This document shows, piece after piece, positions 43,768 to 52,031 of a stretch of DNA of 64,000 nucleotides. A program made the translations under genes and the position numbers. The DNA lies in NCBI RefSeq assembly GCF_019511665.1, contig NZ_JAEUAW010000003.1, forward strand, positions 186,001 to 250,000. Reading direction: 5' to 3'. The notes below the pieces were generated by a model. The model saw nothing but the letters and a program-made list of their open reading frames with translations. It made no database searches and was not told the DNA's origin. Positions within the stretch are counted from its first letter, which is position 1. The number at the start of each line of letters is the position of its first letter. Source of the stretch: Microbacterium jejuense. Its GTDB lineage: Bacteria > Actinomycetota > Actinomycetes > Actinomycetales > Microbacteriaceae.

Positions 43768-45642
43768 TCAGTCGCTCGTCGCGGTGCCTCCGTTCGCGAT
43801 CGTCAGGGACGACGTCTCGTGGCAGCTGGCCGCGATGTGCCGCTGCGCCGGGTTGTCGCTGTGGTAGCTGACCTGCCACGAGTACTCGCCCGAAGCGGTC
43901 ACGGCTGTCGTGTTCGCCGTCGAGCCGGTCTGCGGCGAGGGGCCGTCCAGCGACGCCGTGGTCGTGTAGAGGACCGCGCCCGCGCAGTTGTTCGTGGCGA
44001 ACAGCGAGAACGTCAGGGTTCCCTTGACGTTGCCGCCGGCCGCGGCCGACACCGTCGCCGAGTCGTTCGGCACCCACGTCTGCGCGGTGGTCATCGACGA
44101 CGGCACGGTGCTGACCGTGACGTCCTCGTTCCCGTCCGAGCAGTCCGCGTTGTGCGTCACCCCGTTGGTGTTGGGCGACGAGCCGCTGTACACGGCGACC
44201 CAGTGGTACGTGCCGGGCTCGGTGGGCACGAAGGCCGGAGAGTTCGCGTACGTGTTGTCACCGCTCACTCCCACCTCTCCCGACGTGTAGGCCGGGGTGC
44301 CGCTGCACACGTCGCCCGGTCCGTACGCCGTGAACACGATGTTGCCGCCGGCGGGCGTGAGGTTCTGCGGCGCCGACGTCTCGATGATGTTCGCGGTCGG
44401 CTGCGTCGCCGTGCCCGCCAGCACCGCCTGATCGCTCACCGCATTGCCGAGGACGACGTCCTCGCTCGCGGTGGTCGACAGCGTCGGTGTCACCGGGGTG
44501 ACCGTGAAGCACTCGTTCGTGCCGTCGTCGCTCGACCCGGGGATGTTCTGCGCCGCGTCGCCGCCGTACACGGCGTGCCAGCAGTATGTGCCTGCCGACG
44601 TCACCCATGCGGACGGCGAGGTGGCCGAGCCGTTGGTGAGCGCGACCGTCCCGACCGCCGTGACCGTGGTCGGGATGCAGGCCCCGGCGCTGGTCTTGCA
44701 GAGCGAGAACGCCACGCTGCCGCCGGGAACGGAGTTGCCGCCGACCGCCGTGACCGTCGCCACGTCCTTCACCTCGACGACGCCGGTGCCGATCGACACC
44801 GTGGATCCGAGCGGCGTGCCCGCGGCCGTGGACGCCACGGTCTCGGTCTTCGACGTGCAGTTGCTCAACGAGATCCTCTGCAGCACGGTGTCCTTGTAGT
44901 CGGCCGTGTCGGAGTTGCCGGTCACGGTGCTCGGGATCACGTTGGCGAAGGCGAGGCACGACCCGCCGGACCCCATGCCGTTGTCGGTCAGGTTGATGGC
45001 CGCCTCGCCGCGGAACCCGTCGCCGCTGTACTTCGCGTCGTACGTGCCCGCCGGCAGCTCGCTCAGCGGGCTCAGCGTGAGGTTGGGTGCGGTGCCCGAC
45101 CACGTGCGGACGTACAGCTTCGTGCTGCCGCCCTGCTGGTCCCACAGGATCATGAAGTCGCCTGCCTGGCGGTTGGCCCACGGGTTGCAGCCGGCGATGA
45201 GCTGTGCGTCCGTCGCGGTCCCGTATGCGCATGCGGCAGGAGCGGCGTTCTTCATGAACTCGTACGCGATGAAGCCGCTGCCCGTCTCCTTGTCGCGCTG
45301 CCACGCGAAGTAGAGGTAGTCCTTGCTGCTCACGCGCTGCGTGGCCAGCCAGACCTGGTTGAGATCGACCTGGGCGTTCGGGTTGGTGAGGTCGAGCGTG
45401 GGCAGTGCGTCCTTGTGGATCACTCCGATCTTGGTGGTGCTGGAGTTGAGGGGCCCGAGCTCTTTCGTGTTGCCGTTCGGGTCGGTGTAGGAGGTCGCGC
45501 CGGCATCCGGCACGTTCCCGTCGATGTTGTAGGGGCCGATGACCGCAGCCGATGCCGCCGACGCTGCGCCGACGATCACCCCCACGACCAGACAGCCGGT
45601 GATTCCCGCGGCGAGCGCGCGCTGCCGCATCCCTTTGCGCAT
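43768..45642 (-). CDS. Secreted Ig-like repeat protein
   Basis: A 624-residue protein starting MRKGMRQRALAAG, with a signal peptide ending near ASAASA. The N-terminal about 230 residues are a globular domain (DNGMGSGGSCLAFANVIPS). About four repeats of some 95 residues follow. Each has a GGSVAFSLC/GNVKGTLTFSLF type start and an AGTYCWHAVY or GTYHWVAVYSG strand, typical of bacterial Ig-like fold surface proteins. It ends without LPxTG or a membrane helix, so its cell attachment is unclear. ATG 45642 follows GGGGAAAG; an upstream ATG at 45666 is possible. It is divergent from a LuxR-type regulator. Confidence 0.82.
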   Translation of the reverse strand: MRKGMRQRALAAGITGCLVVGVIVGAASAASAAVIGPYNIDGNVPDAGATSYTDPNGNTKELGPLNSSTTKIGVIHKDALPTLDLTNPNAQVDLNQVWLATQRVSSKDYLYFAWQRDKETGSGFIAYEFMKNAAPAACAYGTATDAQLIAGCNPWANRQAGDFMILWDQQGGSTKLYVRTWSGTAPNLTLSPLSELPAGTYDAKYSGDGFRGEAAINLTDNGMGSGGSCLAFANVIPSTVTGNSDTADYKDTVLQRISLSNCTSKTETVASTAAGTPLGSTVSIGTGVVEVKDVATVTAVGGNSVPGGSVAFSLCKTSAGACIPTTVTAVGTVALTNGSATSPSAWVTSAGTYCWHAVYGGDAAQNIPGSSDDGTNECFTVTPVTPTLSTTASEDVVLGNAVSDQAVLAGTATQPTANIIETSAPQNLTPAGGNIVFTAYGPGDVCSGTPAYTSGEVGVSGDNTYANSPAFVPTEPGTYHWVAVYSGSSPNTNGVTHNADCSDGNEDVTVSTVPSSMTTAQTWVPNDSATVSAAAGGNVKGTLTFSLFATNNCAGAVLYTTTASLDGPSPQTGSTANTTAVTASGEYSWQVSYHSDNPAQRHIAASCHETSSLTIANGGTATSD

Positions 45643-45719
45643 GGCTTTCCCCTTTCCCCAGGCCATTGCTGGCCTTAGGCTATGAACCGCGTGGGGACGC
45701 AACCATCGGGTGTTGGCGC

Positions 45720-45741
45720 AGGGAGTTTGGGGAAACTCCCT
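45720..45741. promoter_or_regulatory. Perfect inverted repeat between Ig-like protein and LuxR regulator
   Basis: AGGGAGTTT (45720-45728) and AAACTCCCT (45733-45741) are perfect 9-bp arms around GGGG. The site sits between divergent start codons (45642 and 45786) and could be an operator for the adjacent LuxR-type regulator, or an RNA hairpin in either leader. Confidence 0.6.
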
Positions 45742-45785
45742 AGGGCGCCCGTCCCAGCGAGGCACGCGGTTTCGGGGAGGGAATC

Positions 45786-46394
45786 GTGGGCACGGAAGAG
45801 GCATTCGCGCTGGTGGTCGCTGGAGACCACGTGAGAGCCGACTACGTGGCGCTGCTGCGCCGTCTGGGACTGCGGTCGGCCGCCTTCCGAAGACAAGTGG
45901 ATGCCGCCGCCTCTCTGGGAGCGACGCCTCCGGCCGTGGCGATCCTGGAGGTGGAGGACGGCGGATGCGGGTTCTTGCGTGAGCTGCGCGACCGGTACGG
46001 CCCGGACATGCCGGCGGTGCTCGTGTCTGCCGAGCGCGTGACGCCGGCCGACGTGGTCGCGGGGCTGCTCGTGGGCGCCGACGACTACGCCGCCGAGTCC
46101 ATGGACGCCGAGGAGTTCCTTGCCCGTGTGAGGCGCCTCATCGAGCGCACGAAGCCGGCGCGCAACGCGACCGCCGACCTGCGGCGACTGTCGGCCCTGA
46201 CCCAGCGCGAGCGCGAAGTGCTGACGTTGACGACCGAAGGGCTCACGCAGAAGCAGGTCGCGACGGCGATGGGCATCAGCATCAAGACGGTCGGCGCGCA
46301 CATGCAGAACCTCCTCACGAAGCTCGGCGTGCACTCCCGCATGGAGGCCGTCGCGCTGGCGGCGCGTGCCTCGGAGGCCGTGCCGAGCACGTGA
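45786..46394 (+). CDS. LuxR-family regulator with atypical receiver domain
   Basis: A 202-residue protein. The N-terminal about 120 residues have the shape of a response-regulator receiver, but the phosphorylated Asp position reads ILEVED, so it appears to be Glu or missing. The C-terminal domain is a clear LuxR/NarL helix-turn-helix (LTQREREVLTLTTEGLTQKQVATAMGISIKTVGAHMQNLL). It starts at GTG 45786 after GGGGAGGG. No histidine kinase is nearby. It likely controls the divergent Ig-like gene, itself, or the adjacent tad cluster without phosphorylation. Confidence 0.86.
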   Translation: MGTEEAFALVVAGDHVRADYVALLRRLGLRSAAFRRQVDAAASLGATPPAVAILEVEDGGCGFLRELRDRYGPDMPAVLVSAERVTPADVVAGLLVGADDYAAESMDAEEFLARVRRLIERTKPARNATADLRRLSALTQREREVLTLTTEGLTQKQVATAMGISIKTVGAHMQNLLTKLGVHSRMEAVALAARASEAVPST

Positions 46395-46396
46395 GG

Positions 46397-46846
46397 TCAG
46401 CGGAGCGCTGTGCGGCTCGTCGCGGTCGCCTCCAGCCGCACGCCCTCGGGCACGAACACCGTGACCACAGGCGGATGCCACACACCGGCGACGGTCACGC
46501 GTGCCGATGAGCCGTCGGGAGAGTCCGCCGACACGAGGGTCGCGTCGCGGCCGATCTCGGCGACCATCGCCTGTGCTTCGCGCTCCACGTCGGCGTCCGA
46601 CAGCACCGCGGTCGCCCCCTCGTCCGACACGGCGAGCTCGAAGCCGTCCGCCGCGGCCAGAGCCGCGGCATCCGCCACCGCGTCGAGCTGCTTCTGCGCG
46701 AGATACAGGCTGGTCGCCGCCGTGCAGACCAGGATGACGGCGATCGCGAGCACGCCGTAGCCCAAAGTGAGCAGCAGGACGCTCCCCTCGTCGTCGGGCG
46801 GCTGCGGACCGCGACGACGCAGGAATCGCCGCAGACGGCCCGTCAC
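46397..46846 (-). CDS. TadG/TadE-like pilus-associated protein
   Basis: A 149-residue protein, last in the tad cluster. After a basic start comes DDEGSVLLLTLGYGVLAIAVILV, a single N-terminal membrane helix of the pseudopilin-like type. QLDAVADAAALAAADGFEL follows, the hallmark of TadG-like (secretion/helicase-neighbourhood TadE-like) proteins. It overlaps the upstream TadE gene by 4 bp. It probably assists assembly of the Flp pilus; the exact role is unknown. Confidence 0.8.
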   Translation of the reverse strand: MTGRLRRFLRRRGPQPPDDEGSVLLLTLGYGVLAIAVILVCTAATSLYLAQKQLDAVADAAALAAADGFELAVSDEGATAVLSDADVEREAQAMVAEIGRDATLVSADSPDGSSARVTVAGVWHPPVVTVFVPEGVRLEATATSRTALR

Positions 46847-47331
46847 TGTTCGCTCCAGAACCGCGACACCTTCTGGACGGACGTGGCCTCGACCGGGATC
46901 GCGGCCAGATCATCGAGTCCCAGCACCGGTGGGACGAGGGGCAGCGTCACCGTCGTGCGGACGGTGACGTGCAGCGCGGCGCCGGCTCGCGGACACGCGG
47001 CGCCGGCAGGTGTGCACTCCACGGACAGGCCGACGTCGTCGAGGCCGTACTCCTCCGCGACCGCCGAGAGGACGGCGTCCGCGCGGTTGCGCGCATCGGC
47101 GGCGTCCGTCGCCGTCGACACCGCCCGCGCGATATGGCGGGCGGCAGCCTCGGCGCCCAGGCTCTGACCCTGGATGAGGCCGAGCGCGACGACGAGGTAC
47201 ACCAGCGGCACGAGCAGCAGCAGGCCGATGAGGATGAACTCCAGCGCCGCGGACCCCCGCTCTGGGTCGTCCGACGACGGGGCTGGTGCCGGCGGGGTCG
47301 CCGGCTCAGTCGAACGATTCGACGGGCGCAT
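46843..47331 (-). CDS. TadE-family pseudopilin
   Basis: A 162-residue protein with a Pro-rich start, then DPERGSAALEFILIGLLLLVPLVYLVVAL. The Gly followed by S/A...E and a long hydrophobic helix is the prepilin-peptidase-type processing signal of TadE pseudopilins. It has two cysteines in the extracellular domain. It overlaps the upstream TadE-like gene by 26 bp and the downstream gene by 4 bp. Confidence 0.85.
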   Translation of the reverse strand: MRPSNRSTEPATPPAPAPSSDDPERGSAALEFILIGLLLLVPLVYLVVALGLIQGQSLGAEAAARHIARAVSTATDAADARNRADAVLSAVAEEYGLDDVGLSVECTPAGAACPRAGAALHVTVRTTVTLPLVPPVLGLDDLAAIPVEATSVQKVSRFWSEQ

Positions 47332-47740
47332 GCGCCGTCACCTCCAGCGCTCGCGGCGCGCCCAGAAGGCCGATGAGGGGAAGGGTCGCCGTCACGCGGA
47401 CCTCGACGGCGTCGTGCCCGAGCGCCGTCGTCTCGCGGACCCGGACATCGGTCGCGTACTCGGCGCCCACGGTCCGCGTCACGATGTCGCGCGTGCGATG
47501 CGCGCCGTCCTCCAGTGTCGTGTCGGCCAGAGCCGCCTCGTATGCGCCCTCGACCGCGGCGTCGTGCACGACGTTGCGCACGTACACCGCGAGCCCGAAC
47601 TGGAGCACCGCCAGCGTGAGAGCGGTCAGCAGCGCGCCGACCAGCACGAACTCGACCGGGCTCGCGCCGGTGTCGTCGCCGAGCTCCGCCCGCAGCCGGG
47701 CGCGTACGCCCGCTGCGAGGCGGGCCACGGCGGCGCGCAC
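47306..47740 (-). CDS. TadE-family pseudopilin
   Basis: A 144-residue protein (GTG at 47740) with the TadE signal DDTGASPVEFVLVGALLTALTLAVLQFGLAVY: Gly, then a Glu at +5 and a hydrophobic stretch. The remaining about 90 residues are the extracellular part. It is expected to be a minor pilin or assembly factor of the Flp pilus and lies 3 bp after the Flp-like gene. Confidence 0.83.
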   Translation of the reverse strand: MRAAVARLAAGVRARLRAELGDDTGASPVEFVLVGALLTALTLAVLQFGLAVYVRNVVHDAAVEGAYEAALADTTLEDGAHRTRDIVTRTVGAEYATDVRVRETTALGHDAVEVRVTATLPLIGLLGAPRALEVTAHAPVESFD

Positions 47741-47743
47741 GGC

Positions 47744-47950
47744 CTAGAGACCCGAGCCCGAGACGCGCTGAAGCGCCTGGTCGAACAGGTCCGCGAGCGC
47801 CGGACCGGCGACGGCCCAGATCACCACGACCAGTCCCGCCGTCATGAGCGTGATGAGGACCCAGCCGGGAACGTCTCCGCGCTCGTCGTCGGCCAGGTCG
47901 TCGACGGCCACGTGCAGTCGCGCCACGAGGCGCAGCATCCGATCTCTCAT
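47744..47950 (-). CDS. Flp pilin-like small membrane protein
   Basis: A 68-residue protein with one hydrophobic helix: DDERGDVPGWVLITLMTAGLVVVIWAVAG. Its size, position after TadC and single helix fit the Flp major-pilin slot. However, the motif is not the classical G-x-T-A-I-E-Y pattern. Similar proteins sit at this place in many actinobacterial tad clusters as I recall. It might be the pilin subunit or a peptide related to it. Confidence 0.7.
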   Translation of the reverse strand: MRDRMLRLVARLHVAVDDLADDERGDVPGWVLITLMTAGLVVVIWAVAGPALADLFDQALQRVSGSGL

Positions 47951-47966
47951 GATTTCCTTTCCGGCG

Positions 47967-48896
47967 TCAGCCGAGTCCGAGTCGCAGCATGAAGATCCCC
48001 GGGAAGACCGCGAAGAGCACGCTCAGCGGGAGGATCAGGAAGACCAGGGGGAAGAGCATGTAGATCTCCTTGCGCCCCGCCCGTTCGATGAGCGTGCGCT
48101 TCGCGTCCTCGCGGGCGTCGAGGGCCTGCGCCTGCAGCACATGCGCGAGCGGCGCTCCGCGGTCGATGGCCGCGACGAGCTGGTCGACGGAGCGCGTGAG
48201 CGCGGGGATCTCCAGGCCCGCCGCCAGCCGGGTGAGTGACTCCGACAGGGGCGAGCCCGTGCCGACGGCGACGACGACACCGCGCAGCTCGGTCGTGAGC
48301 TCCCCCGCCCCCACCTCGCTGACGCGCCGCAGCGAGTCGAGGATGCCCTCGCCGGCCGACAGGCAGAGCGAGAGGAACTCCAGCACCGTCGGCAGCTCCT
48401 CTTCGATGCGCGCCGCCCGCCCACGGGCGGCGCGCGAGAGCCACGCGTCGTACCCGAGCGCGCCCGCCACGGCCGCGACGGGCGGCAGCAGCCCGAGCGC
48501 CGGCGAGCCCCTCCCCACCAGCACCAGTGCGACCACGGCCACGCCGCCGAGTGCGAGCCCGGCGATCGCCCACGCGAGCTGGCGCACGCGGAAGCGCGTC
48601 GCGTCGATCGTCCAGCCGGCGCGATGCAGGCGCTGCACCAGGGCGGCGTCACCGCCTGCCAGCCGCATCAGTCGCAGCCGCAGCATCGGCGCCCACGCAC
48701 GGGCGATCGGGCTCGTCGCGCCGGGGAGGTCGAGACCGCGCGCATCGGTGACATCGCGGATGTACGGGGCGATGCGCCGCGCGAGGCTCGGCGCTCCCCA
48801 GCGGGGCACGAGCGACGCGAGAAGGCAGACGCCGATCCCGAACGCGGTGCCGAGCACGACCGCGTACGCGAGATCGGTGGTCGTGAAGGCGATCAC
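47967..48896 (-). CDS. TadC-like type II/Flp pilus secretion inner-membrane protein
   Basis: A 309-residue protein with a GspF/T2SSF-type core (VLEFLSLCLSAGEGILDSLRRVSEVGAGELTTELRGVV). It has flanking membrane helices and the C-terminal ERAGRKEIYMLFPLVFLILPLSVLFAVFPG. It forms the membrane platform of the pilus machine with TadB. I chose GTG at 48896 because it makes a GTGA overlap with tadB. Confidence 0.87.
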   Translation of the reverse strand: MIAFTTTDLAYAVVLGTAFGIGVCLLASLVPRWGAPSLARRIAPYIRDVTDARGLDLPGATSPIARAWAPMLRLRLMRLAGGDAALVQRLHRAGWTIDATRFRVRQLAWAIAGLALGGVAVVALVLVGRGSPALGLLPPVAAVAGALGYDAWLSRAARGRAARIEEELPTVLEFLSLCLSAGEGILDSLRRVSEVGAGELTTELRGVVVAVGTGSPLSESLTRLAAGLEIPALTRSVDQLVAAIDRGAPLAHVLQAQALDAREDAKRTLIERAGRKEIYMLFPLVFLILPLSVLFAVFPGIFMLRLGLG

Positions 48897-49753
48897 CCGA
48901 ACCACCTCCGCGGCTGCGGCAGACGGCCCAGGCGCAGCATCAGACGGTAGGCGACGAACGAGACGGCGGCACCGACGACGATGAGGGCGATGCCCGTGGG
49001 ACTCGCATAGGCGCGCGCGCCTTCGGGGCGCATCGCCAGAAGCGCGAGGATCACCCACGGCGCCACGACGCCGAGCACGGCGGCGCCCCGGATCCACGAC
49101 TGCCGGGACTCCACCTCCGCACGCAGTGCCGCGTCGGCGCGCACCGACGACGCGAGCGCACGGAGAACGGCCGTCAGCTCGGTGCCGCCCACCTGGCGGG
49201 CCATGCGGAGCGTCTCGACGATGCGGTCGGCGACCGGATCGGCGAGATTGGCCTTGAGCCGAAGGATGCTGGAATCGAAATGGCCGGAGGCCGCCATGTC
49301 GCGAGCGAAGGCCGAGAACGCGGCGCGCAGCTCGCCGGGGGCGGACTCTGCCAGGCTCGACACCGCGTCCGGCAGCGACATGCCCGCGCGCACCGACGCG
49401 ATCAGCAGGTCGCACACGTCCGGCCACAGGCCGCGGCGGATGCGCATCAGCCGCGTGCAGCGGGCGCGCAGCCACGCGAACGGTACGACTGCTCCCGCTG
49501 CCGCGGCGACCGCCGAGAGGGCCGGCACCGGGGCGATGAGCCACGCGAGCGCGGCACACACCACGGCACATGCGGCGTCAAGGATGACGAGCGAGGTGGG
49601 AGACATGCGCGCCATGCCGGCGTCTTCCAGCAGGCGAGCCAGACGTCCGCGACGAACGGGCGCCTGCGCAGCATCTCGGCCGGCGGGCCAGAGCCATGGC
49701 GAGAGCATGAGCAGCACCCCCGCGGCGAGGACCGCGCCCCACACGAAGGTCAT
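48893..49753 (-). CDS. TadB-like type II/Flp pilus secretion inner-membrane protein
   Basis: A 286-residue protein with an N-terminal membrane helix, a central T2SSF domain (DVCDLLIASVRAGMSLPDAVSSLAES ... LRMARQVGGTELTAVLRALASSVRAD) and C-terminal helices. It is paired with TadC as the polytopic core of the Flp apparatus. It overlaps the truncated tadA by 4 bp, so its translation was coupled to that gene and may now be affected by the tadA break. Confidence 0.87.
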   Translation of the reverse strand: MTFVWGAVLAAGVLLMLSPWLWPAGRDAAQAPVRRGRLARLLEDAGMARMSPTSLVILDAACAVVCAALAWLIAPVPALSAVAAAAGAVVPFAWLRARCTRLMRIRRGLWPDVCDLLIASVRAGMSLPDAVSSLAESAPGELRAAFSAFARDMAASGHFDSSILRLKANLADPVADRIVETLRMARQVGGTELTAVLRALASSVRADAALRAEVESRQSWIRGAAVLGVVAPWVILALLAMRPEGARAYASPTGIALIVVGAAVSFVAYRLMLRLGRLPQPRRWFG

Positions 49754-50440
49754 GCTGCACCGGCCCGGTACAGGGTCCGCGCCACGACGGCGCCGCCCTC
49801 GACCCCGGTGGGGGCCACGATCTCGACAACTCGGCGAGCCCCCGACGCGTCGCGCTCGCAGTGCGCGACGAGGTCTACGGATGCCGCCACCGCAGGCAGC
49901 ACGAACGCCGAGTCGATGTTGCGCCCGGCCAGGAGCGGCAGCGCCGCGAGCTTGCCGAGTGCCTCCCGAGCGGAGTTGGCGTGGATGGTGGCCGCACCGG
50001 GAACGCCGGTGTTGAGGGCGAGCAGCAGGTCGAGGGCCTCGGCGTCGCGGACCTCTCCGACGACCAGCCGGTCGGGGCGCATGCGCAGGGCCTCCTTGAC
50101 GAGCCGCCGCAGGGTCACCTCGCCGGTCCCCTCCAAGCTCGGCTGCCGGCCCTGGAGGGAGACGATGTCGGGCGCCCCGACCGCCAGCTCGAACGTCTCT
50201 TCCACCGTCACGATGCGATGCTCATCGGGGCACGCCGCGATCAGCGCTCCGAGCAGCGTGGTCTTCCCCGCGTGCGTCGCTCCCGAGACGAGCACGGACC
50301 GCCCAGCGACCATGGCGTCGCGCAGCAGACCCGCTGCAGCGGGATCGAGCGATCCGGCTGCCACGAGTCGACCGAGGTCGCGGAAGGCCGGGAGGAACTT
50401 GCGGATGTTCACCGCCCAGTGCCGGCGGGTGATGAACCAT
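49750..50440 (-). pseudogene. tadA ATPase, 5' part lost to insertion
   Basis: Only the C-terminal catalytic part of a TadA/VirB11-type secretion ATPase remains. It has RKFLPAFRDLGRLVAAGSL, Walker A GATHAGKTT, the Asp/Glu box VTVEETFELAV, Walker B-region RLVVGEVRDAEALDLL and the His-box TIHANSAREAL. Family members have about 150-180 more N-terminal residues before this point. Upstream of about 50440 the homology stops and the base composition drops, giving way to the recombinase cassette. The frame stays open to 50601 but no longer encodes TadA. The pilus machine is probably non-functional unless a second ATPase exists. The exact junction is uncertain by some 30 bp. Confidence 0.82.
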
Positions 50441-50552
50441 CGCGTGTTGCACGAAACGCAACTGTCGACGATCAAATTGCTCGACTTTGATCCGCGCGCG
50501 GCTGCACCACTTCGACTGTAGAGGGTGTATTTCGGGTTGTTCCAGGCGCACG

Positions 50553-50600
50553 TTGACTTGCGACTGCGTGTAACCGTACTTTGTTGCATGTTATGCAACA
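50553..50600 (+). promoter_or_regulatory. Promoter and palindrome at recombinase start
   Basis: TTGACT (50553-50558) and TACTTT (50577-50582, 18-bp spacing) resemble -35 and -10 boxes. A perfect palindrome, TGTTGCAT-GTT-ATGCAACA (50582-50600), starts at the -10 region and includes the ATG at 50593. It may be an operator for the XRE protein of the cassette or a recombination-related site. Confidence 0.55.
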
Positions 50601-51702
50601 TTCGGATAGTTCTGGTGGAGTGCTGCGACTGATCTCGGCGACGTCGAATGTCGCGCTTGCGAAACCCGAGGAGGCGGTGCTCGATGCCATGATCGAGGGG
50701 TGGTCGGCCCAGCAGCGCAGTCGAGGCCTTCGCGAGGACATGGTTCGCTCCCGCCGGAAGCTAGTGACTCGACTGTGTGAACACTCCGGTCATGCGCCGT
50801 GGGAATGGACCCCAGCCGACGTGGAGTCGTTCACCGTCGATCTAGCCGCAGCCGGAAGACATCTGTCGACGCTCCGCGGGTATCACGGGTCGATCAGGAT
50901 GTTCTGCGAGTACTTGATCAGCCCGCATTATGACTGGGTAGAGATCTGCGAGGCTCAATTCGGCACGGTCCCCTCGCAGGTTTGCTTGCCGTGGAACACG
51001 ATCGCGCACCGTTTCGCTTTCGAGGGCGACGGGAGTCGGCGCCCTCTGACGTATGACGAGGTGGAGACCTTGTTCAACACGGCTGATGCGCGGGTGGATG
51101 ACTTGGTGGCTTCGGGTCGCAAGGGCGCCCTTTCGGCCCTTCGGGATGCGCAACTGCTAAAGACTGTGTACGCGTTCGGGTTGCGGCGCACGGAGGCAGT
51201 CAGTTTAGATCTGGCTGACTTGCACCACAGCTCGATGCGATCGTGGGGTCGGTATGGCGCGCTCTATGTGCGGTGGGGTAAGGCTGCAGGGGGCGGAGCG
51301 CCGAAGCGGCGCACCGTGCTGTTGGTCCCGGAGTTCGACTGGTGGGTGCCAGGAATGCAGCAGTGGGTTGAAGAGGCCCGCCCACGGTTCGCCGGTCGCG
51401 ATCTACCCGGCATCTGGGTAACAGAGCGGCGAACCCGCGTTTCCCCGGGTTACCTCGATCGCCGTTTCTCCGACCTGCGGGACGCGGCGGGACTTGACCG
51501 CAAACTCACTCTGCATAGCCTTCGCCATTCCTTCGCGACGCATCTGCTCGAGTTCGGCTACGCCGAACGCTTCGTACAGGAGCAATTGGGGCACGAACAC
51601 GCCTCGACGACCTCGATCTACGCCTCCGTGAGCTCCGACTATAAGAACCGCCTGCTGGCGCACGCCTTGAAAAATCTGCTGGAAAGTGAGGGACCCCAAT
51701 GA
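50593..51702 (+). CDS. Tyrosine-type site-specific recombinase
   Basis: A 369-residue integrase. Residues of about 20-120 form the core-binding domain, and the catalytic domain begins near 150. The full active set is visible: Arg198 (FGLRRTEA), His308 and Arg311 (HSLRHSF), His334 (LGHEHAS) and the nucleophile Tyr343 (SIYASVS). It should cut and rejoin DNA at the ends of the element. It is coupled to the downstream XRE gene by an ATGA overlap. I preferred ATG 50593; upstream TTG codons lie inside a palindrome. Confidence 0.93.
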   Translation: MQHSDSSGGVLRLISATSNVALAKPEEAVLDAMIEGWSAQQRSRGLREDMVRSRRKLVTRLCEHSGHAPWEWTPADVESFTVDLAAAGRHLSTLRGYHGSIRMFCEYLISPHYDWVEICEAQFGTVPSQVCLPWNTIAHRFAFEGDGSRRPLTYDEVETLFNTADARVDDLVASGRKGALSALRDAQLLKTVYAFGLRRTEAVSLDLADLHHSSMRSWGRYGALYVRWGKAAGGGAPKRRTVLLVPEFDWWVPGMQQWVEEARPRFAGRDLPGIWVTERRTRVSPGYLDRRFSDLRDAAGLDRKLTLHSLRHSFATHLLEFGYAERFVQEQLGHEHASTTSIYASVSSDYKNRLLAHALKNLLESEGPQ

Positions 51703-52031
51703 TCGAAATCGAAACCACTTGGAATCTGCGGGCGGTGATGGCGACACGCGGGATCTTCCAGACCACCAAGCTCGGCCCTCTCCTGGCCGAGCGTGGCGTC
51801 GAACTTTCACGTGAGCAGATATTCCGGCTAGTGACCGCGACACCGTCACGGGTCAGCCTCCACGTGCTAGCGGCGCTGACCGACGCACTGGACTGCTCGA
51901 TGGACGACCTCGTCACCGTTACGCGCCGCGAGATCGCCGTGCGCAAGGCGGTCGGCGAAGCCGAACCGAGTCAAGGTATCGGAGATCTCCGCCCCATTCG
52001 CGCTAACATCCGACGCCCCCGCGAACAGTGA
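51699..52031 (+). CDS. XRE-family helix-turn-helix protein of the recombinase cassette
   Basis: A 110-residue protein with a Cro/C1-type DNA-binding domain (about 12-72): LGPLLAERGVELSREQIFRLV, SRVSLHVLAALTDALDCSMDDLV. Its ends overlap both neighbours (ATGA and GTGA), so all three proteins are probably made in fixed ratio. It could repress the cassette promoter or direct the recombinase to its site. Confidence 0.87.
   Translation: MIEIETTWNLRAVMATRGIFQTTKLGPLLAERGVELSREQIFRLVTATPSRVSLHVLAALTDALDCSMDDLVTVTRREIAVRKAVGEAEPSQGIGDLRPIRANIRRPREQ

Noticed and set aside
43249..45678. 809-codon plus-strand open frame opposite the Ig-like gene
   Set aside because: Arg-rich shadow; the minus strand has a signal peptide and repeated Ig-like strands.
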